From: CAVWNR01 sp963756525
Lineage (GTDB): Bacteria > Actinomycetota > Actinomycetes > Mycobacteriales > Jatrophihabitantaceae
Direction: 5' to 3'
NCBI GenBank assembly: GCA_963756525.1
Contig: CAVWNR010000001.1
Coordinates: 1,054,001-1,118,000 of the forward strand
Length of the DNA: 64,000 nt
Under the pieces are notes generated by a model that did no database searches, had not been told where the DNA came from, and saw only the letters and a list, made by a program, of their open reading frames with translations. A program made the position numbers and the translations under genes. Shown here piece by piece: positions 31,826 through 45,400 of the stretch (position 1 is the stretch's first letter; every line of letters begins with the position of its first letter).

Positions 31826-32836
31826 TCAGCCGCCGAGGTAGGACATCTCGGCGCGGGGCTCGCCGGCCGCGAGGCCGGTGCCGCGCAGCTCGGAGTACCG
31901 GTCGTCGCGGACGGCCCAGACCTCGCGCAGGCGCGCCTCCAGGTCGGCGTCGCTGATGCCCGAGCGCAGCAGCGTCCGCAAGTCCCGGCCGTGCGCGGCG
32001 AACAGGCAGGTGAACAGTTCGCCGACCGCCGTTACGCGGGCCCGGGTGCACGTCCGGCAGAACGGGCGGGTGACCGAGCCGATCAGCCCCAGCTCGCCGC
32101 GGCCGTCCCGGAAGCGATACCGCTCGGCCACCTCGCCGGGGTAGGTCGGGCCGACCGGCTCGACCGGGTAGACGGCCGCCACCCGGTCCAGCACCTCGGC
32201 GGCTGGCACGACCTCGTCGCCCTGCCAGCCGTTGGTCGCGCCGACGTCCATGTACTCGATGAACCGGATGACGTCGCCGTGCTCGCGGGCGTAGTCGACC
32301 AGTTCGAGCACGCCGTTGTCGTTGACGCCGCGCTTGAGCACCGTGTTGAGCTTGATCGGCGAGAAACCGGCCTGCCGGGCCGCCTCGATGCCGGACAGCA
32401 CCTGGCTGAGCGGGATCACGGTGTCGGACATCGCCCGGAACACCGCCGGGTCGAGGCTGTCCAGGCTGACGGTGAGGCGGCGCAGCCCCGCCCGGCGCAG
32501 CCCATCGGCCTGCGCTCCCAGCAGCGATCCGTTCGTGGTGAGTGCTATGTCGGTGATGCCGGGAGTGCCGGCGATATCCCGCACCAGAACGTTGAGGTCA
32601 CGGCGCAGGAGCGGTTCGCCGCCGGTGATGCGGATCTTTGTGACCCCGATTCGAGCGAACACCCGCACCAGCCTGGCCAGCTCCTCGTAGCTCAGCAGCT
32701 GCGAACGCGGGACGAACGCGTGGTCGGCACCGAAGAGTTCACGCGGCATGCAGTACCTGCAGCGGAAGTTGCACCGATCCGTGACCGACAGGCGCAGATC
32801 ACGCAGTTGCCGGCCGAGCAGGTCCGTCGCCGTCAC
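31826..32836 (-). CDS. moaA: GTP 3',8-cyclase MoaA
   Basis: 336 residues, the standard length. The radical-SAM [4Fe-4S] motif CNFRCRYC is at residue about 22; TGGEPLLRRDL and LTTNGSLL follow; the second cluster Cys are in PFCRTCTRARVTAVGELFTC; the chain ends in the conserved double Gly (YLGG), needed for activity. It converts GTP to the first cyclic intermediate of molybdenum-cofactor synthesis with MoaC. No other moa gene is in the window. It is preceded by a small acidic protein gene with a 27-bp gap. Confidence 0.95.
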   Translation of the reverse strand: MTATDLLGRQLRDLRLSVTDRCNFRCRYCMPRELFGADHAFVPRSQLLSYEELARLVRVFARIGVTKIRITGGEPLLRRDLNVLVRDIAGTPGITDIALTTNGSLLGAQADGLRRAGLRRLTVSLDSLDPAVFRAMSDTVIPLSQVLSGIEAARQAGFSPIKLNTVLKRGVNDNGVLELVDYAREHGDVIRFIEYMDVGATNGWQGDEVVPAAEVLDRVAAVYPVEPVGPTYPGEVAERYRFRDGRGELGLIGSVTRPFCRTCTRARVTAVGELFTCLFAAHGRDLRTLLRSGISDADLEARLREVWAVRDDRYSELRGTGLAAGEPRAEMSYLGG

Positions 32837-32863
32837 CAGGCAATCCTATGGGTGCGGGAAGGG

Positions 32864-33181
32864 TCAGGACCGGTCGTAGCGGGTCGGCGGGAACGGATGC
32901 TTCTCGGTGAGCGGGTACAGCTCGCCCTCGTCGATCTGGCGCCGGACCTCCGCCATCTCCTCGCGGTACTCGTCGGTGTCGGTTGGGTCCACGGCGGACG
33001 GCGCGTCGGTCGCGGGCGGTACGTCGGCTGGGTCGTAGGCTTCGAGGCCGGCCTCGACGCGCTCCCGTTCGGTGCGTTCGGCGAGGGCGTCGTCGTCGAC
33101 GTGCGGTGACGCGCCACCGTGCTCCCGGCGGTCTCTCGACCCGCCGAGAACGTCGTCGGGCTGGGGATGATATTCGGCCAT
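32864..33181 (-). CDS. small acidic hypothetical protein
   Basis: 105 residues from ATG 33181 with GAGGAGGCG 7 bp upstream; the longer frame has no support. It is rich in Asp, Glu and Pro (DVPPATDAPSAVDPTDTDEY, REEMAEVRRQIDEGELYPLT), so probably soluble and partly disordered with a C-terminal helix. No family recognised. Likely co-transcribed with moaA. It is divergent from the giant gene. Confidence 0.65.
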   Translation of the reverse strand: MAEYHPQPDDVLGGSRDRREHGGASPHVDDDALAERTERERVEAGLEAYDPADVPPATDAPSAVDPTDTDEYREEMAEVRRQIDEGELYPLTEKHPFPPTRYDRS

Positions 33182-33320
33182 TGACGCCTCCTCGGTCGGC
33201 GATCGTCCAGCCGGCTCGTCGCAACCGGTCGACCTCGTCGACGGTAGTCCCACGACGGTCGCGATGCCGCCGTCGCCGACGCACCGGCAAACCTGTGCGG
33301 GCCAACCCGCCGAATGCCTA

Positions 33321-33350
33321 TTGCCAAGTCGCCATGATCAGGTCTACGTT
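33321..33350 (+). promoter_or_regulatory. possible promoter of the giant surface-protein gene
   Basis: TTGCCA (33321-33326), 18 bp, TACGTT (33345-33350). If used, transcription would begin near 33357, about 75 bp before the preferred GTG start and beyond the alternative ATG at 33334, which favours the GTG. The 251-bp divergent gap 33182-33432 shows nothing else. Confidence 0.35.
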
Positions 33351-33432
33351 CCGTAACGGCCAGGGCACCGAGAGCCAGCCGCCGGGATTGGCGCCGTCCC
33401 TGAACACTTGCTGTGCGGGTAGGGGCCTCGAC

Positions 33433-36400
33433 GTGGCGAACCGGCGCGAGCTCGAGACGGTGCCCCCGTCTGCGCCCCGCCGACCCCGCTGCCTCGGTCG
33501 TCGCATCCTCGTGACCGCTACTTCAGCCGGGATGGTGGCCGCGGTTGCCGTTCCGGCTCTACCCGCGTCGGCGGCATTCCCGGTCGCGGCCCAGGCTGGC
33601 GCGCGACCCGCTGCGGCGGCTCATCCGGTCGGCTCCCGGGCCGTCACGCAGCGGTCGGGCGCCGCTGTTGCGCGGCCCGGCACGCGCCGGGTGCGCATCA
33701 CCTACCGCGTGCTTCAGCCCGGCCCGACGACGGATATGACCTACCTGCCGGCGGCGCCCGGGCCGGCCGCTGTCGGAGCTCCCGCCTCGTCGCAGCGGCT
33801 CACCACAGTGGTGGCTCGCGTCGCCGCGCCCGGCCAGGTTCGCGCCGGCGCGGGCACCGGCAGCGCCAGCGCGCCGGCCGTCCTTCACTTCGTGCCAGCC
33901 GCCGCGCCAGCTGCCCGCCCGAACACATCGTCCTCGGCTCCAGCGACCGCCAGTAGCCAGCAGACCGGCTCGTCGAGCTCACCGTGCGTGACCACTACCA
34001 CGGGCAGCACGCCCGAGGCGTCCGGTAGCTCGTCGTCGAGCAGCTCGTCGAGCACGAGCACGTCGAGCACGACCCTCACCTGCGGCCCGGGGGCCGCGTC
34101 GAACGGTTCGTCGGGGACGTCACAGACGTCGGGCAGCGGCACGGGCGGCAGCGGTACGTCGGGTTCCGGCACTTCGGGCTCGACTAGCGGATCGTCCGGG
34201 ACCGGCTCGAACAGCAGCACGCCGCCGAGCGGAAGCGACTCGTCCGGCAGCTCCTCGGGCAGCTCCTCGGGCAGCAGCGGCGCACCCGCCGGCAACTCGT
34301 CCAACTCGGCGGCGGGCTCGCCCAGCACCTCCCCATCGACCGGATCGACCAGCCCATCGAGCAGCTCGGACGGGTCGACGAGCGGCTCAGCGGCCGCCGC
34401 GACGACCGGCTCGTCCTCCTCGAGCGGGTCGGCGAGCACGGCGAGCGGGCAGCAGGCCGCGGATTCCTCCGCCTCGACGACGTCGGGCGCAGCGACGGAT
34501 GGCAGTGACCACAGCGCCGACAGCGCCGGGGCGCACCCGCTCACCGGCGGGGGCGCAACCTCGGCGACTGACACTGGCTCGGCGGCCGGCACGAGCTCGG
34601 CGGCCGGCACGAGCGCCGCGTCGACCGGTTCGACGGCGGACCCGACCACTGCCACGGACGCAACCCCGGATGCCTCCACAGGCTCGACCGGCAGCACGTC
34701 GACCGGCGCCGCTGAGCCGGCCACATCCGCGACGGGGGCCACGTCTGACGCGTCGGCTGCCGGTTCCGACCCATCCTCGGCGAGCGCGCCGGCAGCCTCG
34801 ACGGACTCCTCGGCATCGTCCGCCGCCTCCTCGACGCCGACGACGGCCTCCTCCACCTCGACGACGGCGTCATCCGGTGGGTCGGACGTCTCGGCGACGC
34901 TGCCCCCGGCGAACCAGGCCGCTGCGGCGCCACCCGCCGCCGGCGGCACGACCAACACCGCGAACGACGCATCGAGCACCACGGTGTCGAGCATCGCGGT
35001 GTCGAGCACTACCTCCGCACAGACGACCGACTCCGGTCGCGTGCCGCCGCAGACCACCGCGGTCACCTCGGCGCAGATCTCGCCAACTCCCTGGACCTAC
35101 CGCACGAGCGGCGGGTCGCAGCACCAGGTGACGCTGAGCACGTCCGCCGGGGACCTCGTCCTCGTCGACGACGGCGTGACCGTGCAGCGGCTGCTCACCG
35201 AGGTCAGCGAGGTGCAGATCCTCGCGGGTGACGGCAACACGGTGCTGCTCGCCGTCGACCCGGCCAGCGGCCTGCTCGTCCCGGTCATGTTCGACGGCGG
35301 CGCGGCGACCGGGTCGCTGACCATCCAGGCCGGCGGACTCGTCTGGACCATCACGGCCGACCGCGGCGGCGCGGTCACCGGCAGCGGGCTCGCCACCGTC
35401 ACCTATCGCGACGTCTCGGCGATCGTCGGCGGCAGCGGCACCCTGCGCGGCCCCGCGCAGGACACCACCTGGACGGTGAACGCGCCCGATGCGGGCTCAG
35501 TGGCCGGGCAGGCGTTCCGCGGCTTCGCCAACCTGACCGGCGAGGCGGACCACAGCAACACGTTCGTCTTCGAGCACGGCGGAAGCATCAGCGGCACCGT
35601 CGACGGCGGTGGCGAGGGCACGCTCGTGCTGGACGGTGTCGGCGGCAGCGTCGAGTCGAGGCCGTCCGGGCCACACTCCGGAACCATCACGTTCGAAGGC
35701 CGCCCGATCAGCTACCTGGGCATGACGCCGATCGACGTCAGCGGCACCAGCGACCTGGTCGTCACCGGCACCGCCGCCAACGACACGCTGCAGCTCGGAG
35801 TCGACCCGGCGATCTCCGGGCACTACCGGGTGGTCAGCACGACCGGCTCGATGGAGAGCGTCTCGTTCGCCGCGCCGACCAGCTCGCTAACCGTGGCGGC
35901 GACTGTCGGCGGCGACACGGTCGAGGTGATCGGCAGTGTGCGGCTGCCCGGCGTCGCGCTCACCCTGCAGAGCCAGACCATCACCATCGACCCGGGCGTC
36001 ACGATCGACACCTCCAATGCCGGCCACGACGGCGCCGTGACCTTCACGGCAGCGGACACCCAGAAGGCCACCGCGTCGGTCACCATCACGAACGCGACGA
36101 TCAAGGCCGGCGCCGTCGAGGTGACCGCTACCGCGTCCGGCACCGGGTCCACGGCCTCCGCCGTCGTCGCCGTTCTCGGCGCGTCCTCGATCACGGCTAG
36201 CGGCAGCGTGACGCTTGCGAGCTCCGCGAATGTGACGACCACCGGCACGCCGCAGCTCGACACGACCGACGCCGTGTTCAACGCCGCGGACGTGACGAGC
36301 AGCGCGCTCACCCACGTCTCCGGAACCAGCTCGATCGCCGCCGGTGGGACGCTGTCCGTTCTGGCCAGCAATGTCACGTCCGTCACGGTGAATGCCGACG

Positions 36401-39400
36401 CCAGCGGCGCCACGGTGGGCGCGGGCATCGCTATCGCGACCGTCAAGGCCAGTACCGCCGCCTACATCGACGGCACGGGTGGCATCTCGGCCACCGGACT
36501 GACGGTCGCCGCCGATGGCAAGAACACCGTGGTGACCACCGCCAAGGCAAGCCCGGGCGGATCCACCGGGAACCAGACCGCGCCGGACACGCTGACCGAC
36601 GGCCACGCCAACGTGCCGGCGGGCGCGGTCGGGATCGCGGGCGCGCTGGCGTTCACCAACCTGACGTCGACCACGATCGCCTACATCGCCCCGACCACTG
36701 CCATCTCCCTGACCGAGCGCGGGGCCGCGCCGATCCAGGTCCGCGCCACGTCGGCCAGCAACGCATCGGCGACCGCCGACGGCAGCGCGGTCGGCGGCAG
36801 CTCCGCGGGTGTCGGCAACGCGGTCGCTGTCAACCTCGCGACCGTCACCACCCGCGCATACGTCGACCACGTCACGGTGAAGTCCGGCGGCATCCAGTTG
36901 ACGGCGAGCAGCAAGCCGGCCAGCGGGCGGAACGCGTTCGCCGCGACGGCGACGTCCGGCGCCGGGGGCTCTGCGCTGGTCGGCTTCGGCGGGTCGCTGG
37001 CGGTGAACGTGGCGACGCTGAACACGTCGGCGACGCTGCCGGCGTCTGCGACGCTAACCATCGCGCGCGGCGACGTGGGGATGACCGCGTCGTCGGCGTC
37101 GAGCGACGACGTCCTGGCGCAGCCGGCGACGGTCTCCGGCAGCAAGGTCGGCATCGGCACGACGCTCGCCCTCAACATCGTCAACGACACGACCGCAGCC
37201 GGTCTCGGGGACAATTCGACGCTGACCGGCGCGCACAACCTGACCCTGACGGCCACCTCCGACGACCCGACGACCACCATCGCCCAGGGCGGCGCAATGT
37301 CCTCCGGTGTGGCCGTCGCCCCGGTGATCGCGATCACCTACTCGAACGTCCGCACCACCGCCGATGTCGGCAGCGGAGCGCCGTTGCAGCTGACCGGCAA
37401 CCTGGCCGCGACCGCCACGCAGACCGTCTCGGTCACCACGACGGCGACCGGTGACGTCAACGGTGCGGGTGCCGCAGTCGGCGTCGCGCTCGCCCTGACG
37501 TTCGCCAACCACTTCGACCAGGCGACCACGCTGCGCAACGTCACGGCGGCCGGCAACGTCACGTTCTCCGCCAGCTCGTCGGCCACGACGGCGACGTCGG
37601 CGGCGTCCAGCGCGAACGGCGCCCCGGGCGACGACGGCACCCAGCCCACGCCGATCGATCAGGTTGTCGCAGCGCGCAACCTCGGCGACAGCGAGGCTCC
37701 TGCTTCCGGTGCGTCGGGTGACGGCACGGGCGGCTCCGGCCCCAGCAAGACGCCTCCCCCGCCCACCACCCCGGACGGCACGGTCACGGTGGCCGCCGCG
37801 GTCTCCGTCAACGTGCACAACTCGACGGTCGATGCGTCGCTCGCGGGAGTCAGCGTCACCGCTGGCGGCAAGCTGAGCCTCACTGGGAGGTTGGGCGGCG
37901 GCGCGGTCTCGAGCGCCAGCGGCGCGGCGTCAGCGCGCGCGCCCCCGAACGGCGTGGCCACCATCGCAGCTGCAGTCGCCATCAACGTGGTCCACGCCGC
38001 AGTCCGCGCAGACGTAGGACCCGCCACTAAGATCGTCGCGACCGGGTTAAGCCTCTCGGCCACGACCGCCACGGACACCGCACCACAGAGCTTCACCACC
38101 ACGGCGACGTCAGGCGCCGGCGGTGGCGGCAAGATCGGCGTTGCCGGATCCGTCGCCATCCAGTCCCTCTCCCTGACCACCTCGGCCTCGCTGCTCGGCA
38201 GCACGAGCGGCTCGACGGCCATCACCCTCCTCGGCACCACGCCGGACCTCTCCCTCGTCGCGTCGTCCACCGCCGTCAGCACGGCTCACGCGGACGCGGC
38301 CGGGTCCGCGGGCGTCAAGGTTGGTATCGGCGCCTCCCTCGCACTCGACCTCGTCGACGACACGACGACCGCGGCGGTCGGGGCCGGCGTTTCCGTCCAC
38401 GGCGCGCGCTCGGCGGCGCTCTCCGCGCACACCTCCGACAGCGCCACCGCCGCCGCGACCAACGGCGCCGCCGCGTCCGGCGTCGCGCTAGCGCCGGTCG
38501 GCGCCGTCACGATCTCCAACGTCACGACCACCGCCTCGGTCGGCACCGGGCCGCTGCTTGCGCTCGGCGGCGCGTTCACGGCCGTCGCGTCGCAGACCGC
38601 GTCGGCCACCTCGACGGCGACCGGTGCGGTACAGGCCAATGCGGCAGCCGGCGTGAGCCTCGGGCTCACGGTCGCGACGCACACGGTGTCGGCGAGCGTG
38701 GCGCGGTCGGTGACGGCGGGTGGGGCGATCGGGCTGACCGCCACCGGATCGTCGACTGACAGCGCGTCGGGGTCGGCGTCGGCGGCGGGGGCCCCGGGTG
38801 ATGGGCAGTCCGGTGCCCCGGCCGGCGGGGTGGACGGTCAGGTCGCCGCGGAGCGCAGCAACGCCGACGCCACCGACACCGCCAACGGCGGCGCCGGCTC
38901 CGGGACCGCGAAGACCCCGTCGGCGTCCACGTCGGGCGGGAAGGTGTCGGTCGCGGCGGCGATCGGCATCGACGTGGACACCAGCTCGGCGACCGCGAGC
39001 ATCGTCGGCTCCGGTATCACGCTGAGCTCCGGCGGTGTGGTGTCGCTGCGCTCCTCGATCGGCTCGTCGGCCACCAGCAGCGCGGACGGGTCCGCGTCCG
39101 GCGGGTCGAGCGCCGGGATCGGCGCCGGCGTCGCGGTCACCCTCGCCAATGTGACCAACACCGCCACCGTGCCGGCCGGGGACAGCATCTCCGGCACCGG
39201 GCTGACCGTGTCCGCCACCACCACGCCAGGGGCGGGGCATGCGTTCGGCGCGGCCGCCGCAGCCGGCGCCGGCTCGGGCGGGGTGTCGGTGGCCGGCGCG
39301 TTGGGGCTGGCGATCGTGAACCAGCACACCGCCGCCTCGGTGCACGGCACCGTCGCGCTGCGCAAGCCGGGCGACGTGACGGTGAGCGCGGCCTCGGCGG

Positions 39401-42400
39401 CGGACACGACGGTGTCCGCGTTGCCGGTCGGCGCGGGCACCAGCACGACCGGCAGCCTCGGCGTCGGGGCGTCGGTCGCGCTGGCCCTGGTCACCGACAG
39501 CACCAGCGCCGCGATCGCGAACGGGGTGGCGCTGACCGGCGCGGGCAACGTCACGCTGTCCGCGACGTCGAGCGATTCGGCGAGCAGCACCGCGAAGATG
39601 GGCGCTGCGGGCGGCAAGGTGGCCATCACCCCCGCGGTCGCGATCACGCTGTCGAACGTCAGCACCGCCGCCACCCTGGGCACCGGCGGCACCGTGACCC
39701 TGACCGGCGCATTCGCTGCGACCGCGTCCCAGACCGCCGCGGCGTCCGCGACTGCCGGCGCGCAAGCCAGTGGCGCGTCCACCGCGGCGGTCGGCGTGAG
39801 CCTCGGGCTCACGGTCGCGACGCACACGGTGGCGGCGAGCGTGGCGCGGTCGGTGAGCGCGGGTGGGGCGATCGGGCTGACCGCCACCGGATCGTCGACT
39901 GACAGCGCGTCGGGGTCGGCGTCGGCGGCGGGGGCCCCGGGTGATGGGCAGTCCGGTGCCCCGGCCGGCGGGGTGGACGGTCAGGTCGCCGCGGAGCGCA
40001 GCAACGCCGACGCCACCGACACCGCCAACGGCGGCGCCGGCTCCGGGACCGCGAAGACCCCGTCGGCGTCCACGTCGGGCGGGAAGGTGTCGGTCGCGGC
40101 GGCGATCGGCATCGACGTGGACACCAGCTCGGCGACCGCGAGCATCGTCGGCTCCGGTATCACGCTGAGCTCCGGCGGTGTGGTGTCGCTGCGCTCCTCG
40201 ATCGGCTCGTCGGCCACCAGCAGCGCGGACGGGTCCGCGTCCGGCGGGTCGAGCTTCGGGATCGGCGCCGGCGTCGCGGTCACCCTCGCCAATGTGACCA
40301 ACACCGCCACCGTGCCGGCCGGGGACAGCATCTCCGGCACCGGGCTGACCGTGTCCGCCACCACCACGCCAGGGGCGGGGCATGCGTTCGGCGCGGCCGC
40401 CGCAGCCGGCGCCGGCTCGGGCGGGGTGTCGGTGGCCGGCGCGTTGGGGCTGGCGATCGTGAACCAGCACACCGCCGCCTCGGTGCACGGCACCGTCGCG
40501 CTGCGCAAGCCGGGCGACGTGACGGTGAGCGCGGCCTCGGCGGCGGACACGACGGTGTCCGCGCTGCCGGTCGGCGCCGGCACCAGCACGACCGGCAGCC
40601 TCGGCGTCGGGGCGTCGGTCGCGCTGGCGCTGGTCACCGACAGCACCAGCGCCGCGATCGCGAACGGGGTGGCGCTGACCGGCGCCGGCGCGGTGGCCCT
40701 GTCCGCCACCTCGACGGACACCGCGACCTCGACGGCGAAGATGGGCGCTGCGGGCGGCAAGGTGGCCATCACCCCCGCCGTTGCGATCACCCTGTCCACC
40801 GTCAGCACCGCGGCGACGCTGGGCACCGGCGGCACCGTGTCGCTGACCGGCGCATTCGCTGCGACCGCGTCCCAGACCGCCGCGGCATCGGCGACTGCCG
40901 GAGCGCAAGCCACCGGGGCGTCCACCGCGGCAGCCGGCGTGAGCCTCGGGCTCACGGTCGCGACCCATGTGGTTGCGGCGAGCGTGGCTCGGTCGGTGAG
41001 CGCGGGTGGGGCGATCGGGCTGACCGCCACCGGTACCAGCACTGACAGCGCGTCGGGCAGCGCGTCGGCGGCGGGCGCCCCGGGTGATGGGCAGTCCGGC
41101 GCCCCGGCCGGCGGGGTGGACGGTCAGGTCGCCGCGGAACGCAGCAACGCCGACGCCACCGACACCGCCAACGGCGGCGCCGGCTCCGGCACCGCGAAGA
41201 CCCCCTCGGCGTCCACCTCGGGCGGCAAGGTCAGCGTCGCCGCGGCGATCGGCATCGACGTGGACACCTCTTCGGCGACCGCGAGCATCGTCGGCTCCGG
41301 AATCACGCTGAGCTCCGGCGGTGTGGTGTCGCTGCGCTCCTCGATCGGCTCGTCGGCCACCAGCAGCGCGGACGGGTCCGCGTCCGGCGGCTCGTCGGCG
41401 ACCATCGGCGCCGGCGTCGCGATCACCCTGGCCAATGTCACCAACACCGCCGCGCTGCCGACCGGTGACACGATCACCGGGACCGGGCTGACCGTGTCCG
41501 CCACCACCACGGCCGGGGCGGGGCATGCGTTCGGCGCGGCCGCCGCGGCCGGGGCCGGCGGCGGGAAGGTCTCGCTGGCCGGGGCGCTCGGCCTGGCGAT
41601 CGTGAACCAGACCACCACCGCCACGGTGAACGGCACGGTCACCCTGCGCAAGCCGGGCGACGTGACGGTGACCGCGACCTCGGCAGCCGACACCACCGTT
41701 AGCGCGTTGCCGGTCGGCGCGGGCACCACCAGCACCGGCAGCCTCGGGGTCGGCGCGTCGGTCGCGCTGGCGCTGGTCACCGACCTGACCAGCGCCGCCA
41801 TCGCCGACGGCGTGGCGGTCACCGGCGCCGGGAACGTCACGCTGTCCGCGACGTCGAGCGATTCGGCGAGCAGCACCGCGAAGATGGGCGCCGCGGGCGG
41901 CAAGGTGGCCATCACCCCCGCGGTCGCGATCACGCTGTCCACCGTCAGCACCGCCGCCACCCTGGGCACCGGCGGCACAGTGTCGCTGACCGGCGCATTC
42001 GCTGCGACCGCGTCCCAGACCGCCGCGGCGTCCGCGACCGCGGGCGCGCAGGCGACCGGGGCGTCCACCGCGGCGGTCGGGGTCGGGCTCGGCCTCACCG
42101 TCGCGAACCACACCGTCGCCGCGACCGTCGCCCGGTCGGTCACCGCGGGCGGCGCGATCGGATTGACCGCCACCGGCACCAGCACCGACTCCGCGTCGGG
42201 GTCGGCGTCGGCGGGCGGGGCACCCGGGGCGGACTCGCCGGACGCGCCGGCCGGCGGGGTGGACGGTCAGGTCGCCGCGGAGCGCAGCAACGCCGACGCG
42301 ACCGACACCGCGAACGGCGGCGCCGGGTCCGGGACCGCGAAGACCCCGTCCGCGTCCACCTCCGGCGGGAAGGTCAGCGTCGCGGCGGCGATCGGCATCG

Positions 42401-45400
42401 ACGTGGACACCAGCTCGGCCACCGCCACCGTGCTCGGCACTGGCATCACCCTGGCTGCGGGTGGTGTGGTGTCGCTGCGGTCCTCGATCGGGTCCGGCGC
42501 GACCTCGGCCGCGGACGGCTCCGCGTCCGGCGGCTCGTCGGCGACCATCGGCGCCGGCGTCGCGATCACCCTGGCCAATGTCACCAACACCGCCGCGCTG
42601 CCGACCGGTGACACGATCACCGGGACCGGGCTGACCGTGTCCGCCACCACCACGGCCGGGGCGGGGCATGCGTTCGGCGCGGCCGCCGCGGCCGGGGCCG
42701 GCGGCGGGAAGGTCTCGCTGGCCGGGGCGCTCGGCCTGGCGATCGTGAACCAGACCACCACCGCCACGGTGAACGGCACGGTCACCCTGCGCAAGCCGGG
42801 CGACGTGACGGTGACCGCGACCTCGGCAGCCGACACCACCGTTAGCGCGTTGCCGGTCGGCGCGGGCACCACCAGCACCGGCAGCCTCGGGGTCGGCGCG
42901 TCGGTCGCGCTGGCGCTGGTCACCGACCTGACCAGCGCCGCCATCGCCGACGGCGTGGCGGTCACCGGCGCCGGGAACGTCACGCTGTCCGCGACGTCGA
43001 GCGATTCGGCGAGCAGCACCGCGAAGATGGGCGCCGCGGGCGGCAAGGTGGCCATCACCCCCGCGGTCGCGATCACGCTGTCCACCGTCAGCACCGCCGC
43101 CACCCTGGGCACCGGCGGCACCGTGTCGCTGACCGGCGCATTCGCTGCGACCGCGTCCCAGACCGCCGCAGCCAGCGCGACCGCGGGCGCGCAGGCGACC
43201 GGGGCGTCCACCGCGGCGGTCGGCGTCGGGCTCGGCTTGACGGTCGCCACGCACACCGTCGCCGCGACCGTCGCGCGCAGCATCACCGCGGGCGGCGCGA
43301 TCGGATTGACCGCCACCGGCAGCAGCACCGACAGCGCGTCGGGGTCGGCGTCGGCGGGCGGGGCACCCGGGGCGGACTCGCCGGACGCGCCGGCCGGCGA
43401 CGTGGACGGTCAGGTCGCCGCGGAGCGCAGCAACGCCGACGCCACCGACACCGCCAACGGCGGCGCCGGCTCCGGCACCGCGAAGACCCCCTCGGCGTCC
43501 ACGTCGGGCGGGAAGGTGTCGGTCGCCGCGGCGATCGGCATCGACGTGGACACCTCTTCGGCGACCGCGAGCATCGTCGGCTCCGGTATCACGCTCAGCT
43601 CCGGCGGCACGGTCACCCTGGCCTCCTCGATCGGGTCCGGCGCGACCTCGGCCGCGGACGGCTCCGCGTCCGGCGGCTCGTCGGCGACCATCGGCGCCGG
43701 CGTCGCGATCACCCTGGCCAATGTCACCAACACCGCCGCGCTGCCGACCGGTGACACGATCACCGGGACCGGGCTGACCGTGTCCGCCACCACCACGGCC
43801 GGGGCGGGGCATGCGTTCGGCGCGGCCGCCGCGGCCGGGGCCGGCGGCGGGAAGGTCTCGCTGGCCGGGGCGCTCGGCCTGGCGATCGTGAACCAGACCA
43901 CCACCGCCACGGTGAACGGCACAGTGAACTTGAAGAAGCCGGGCGATGTCACCGTCACCGCGACCTCGGCGGCGCAGACCACGGTGTCCGCGTTGCCGGT
44001 CGGCGCCGGCACCACCAGCACCGGCAGCCTCGGCGTCGGCGCGTCGGTCGCGCTGGCCCTGGTCACCGACAGCACCAGCGCCGCCATCGCCGACGGCGTG
44101 GCGGTCACCGGCGCCGGCGCGGTGGCCCTGTCCGCCGCCTCGACGGACACCGCGAGCAGCACCGCGAAGATGGGCGCCGCGGGCGGCAAGGTCGCCATCA
44201 CCCCCGCGGTCGCGATCACGCTGTCCACCGTCAGCACCGCCGCCACCCTGGGCACCGGCGGCCCGGTCACCCTGACCGGCGCGTTCACCGGCACCGCCAG
44301 CCAGACCGCCGCAGCGTCGGCGACCGCGGGCGCGCAGGCGACCGGCGCGTCCACCGCGGCGGTCGGCGTCGGGCTCGGCTTGACGGTCGCGAACCACACC
44401 GTCGCCGCCACCGTCGCGCGCAGCATCACCGCCGGCGGCGCGATCGGACTCACCGCCACCGGCTCGAGCACCGACAGCGCGTCGGGGTCGGCGTCGGCGG
44501 GCGGCGCCCCGGGCAGCGACTCGCCGAACGCGCCGGCCAGCGACGTGGACGGCCAGGTCGCCGCCGAACGCAGCAACGCCGACGCCACCGACACCGCCAA
44601 CGGCGGCGCCGGCTCCGGCACCGCGAAGACCCCGTCCGCATCCACCTCCGGCGGGAAGGTGTCGGTCGCCGCCGCGATCGGCATCGACGTGGACACCAGC
44701 TCGGCCACCGCCACCGTGCTCGGCTCCGGCATCACCCTGGCCGCCGGCGGCACCGTGACCCTGGCCTCCTCGATCGGGTCCGGCGCGACCTCGGCCGCGG
44801 ACGGCTCCGCGTCCGGCGGCTCGTCGGCGACCATCGGCGCCGGCGTCGCGATCACCCTGGCCAATGTCACCAACACCGCCGCGCTGCCGACCGGTGACAC
44901 GATCACCGGGACCGGGCTGACCGTGTCCGCGACCACCACCCCGAACGCCGGGCACGCGTTCGGCGCGGCCGCCGCGGCCGGCGCCGGCGGCGGGAAGGTC
45001 TCGCTGGCCGGGGCGCTCGGCCTGGCGATCGTGAACCAGACCACCACCGCCACGGTGAACGGCACAGTGAACTTGAAGAAGCCGGGCGATGTCACCGTCA
45101 CCGCGACCTCGGCGGCGCAGACCACGGTGTCCGCGTTGCCGGTCGGCGCCGGCACCACCAGCACCGGCAGCCTCGGCGTCGGCGCGTCGGTCGCCCTCGC
45201 CCTGGTCACCGACAGCACCAGCGCCGCCATCGCCGACGGCGTGACGCTGAGCGGCGCCGGCAACGTCACGCTGTCCGCGACGTCGAGCGATTCGGCGAGC
45301 AGCACGGCGAAGATGGGCGCCGCGGGCGGCAAGGTGGCCATCACCCCCGCGGTCGCGATCACGCTGTCCACCGTCAGCACCGCGGCGACGCTGGGCACCG

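Noticed and set aside
31705..31956. Small rightward Arg-rich frame near the end of moaA.
   Set aside because: Low complexity, overlaps moaA and lacks a ribosome site.
32983..33432. Extending the giant gene upstream to 32983.
   Set aside because: The added residues are Arg-rich, overlap the divergent small gene and put the signal peptide over 170 residues inside.
33885..35066. Antisense frame of 393 codons rich in Val, Glu, Pro and Asp.
   Set aside because: Mirror of the Ser/Thr low-complexity stalk; no start context or motifs.
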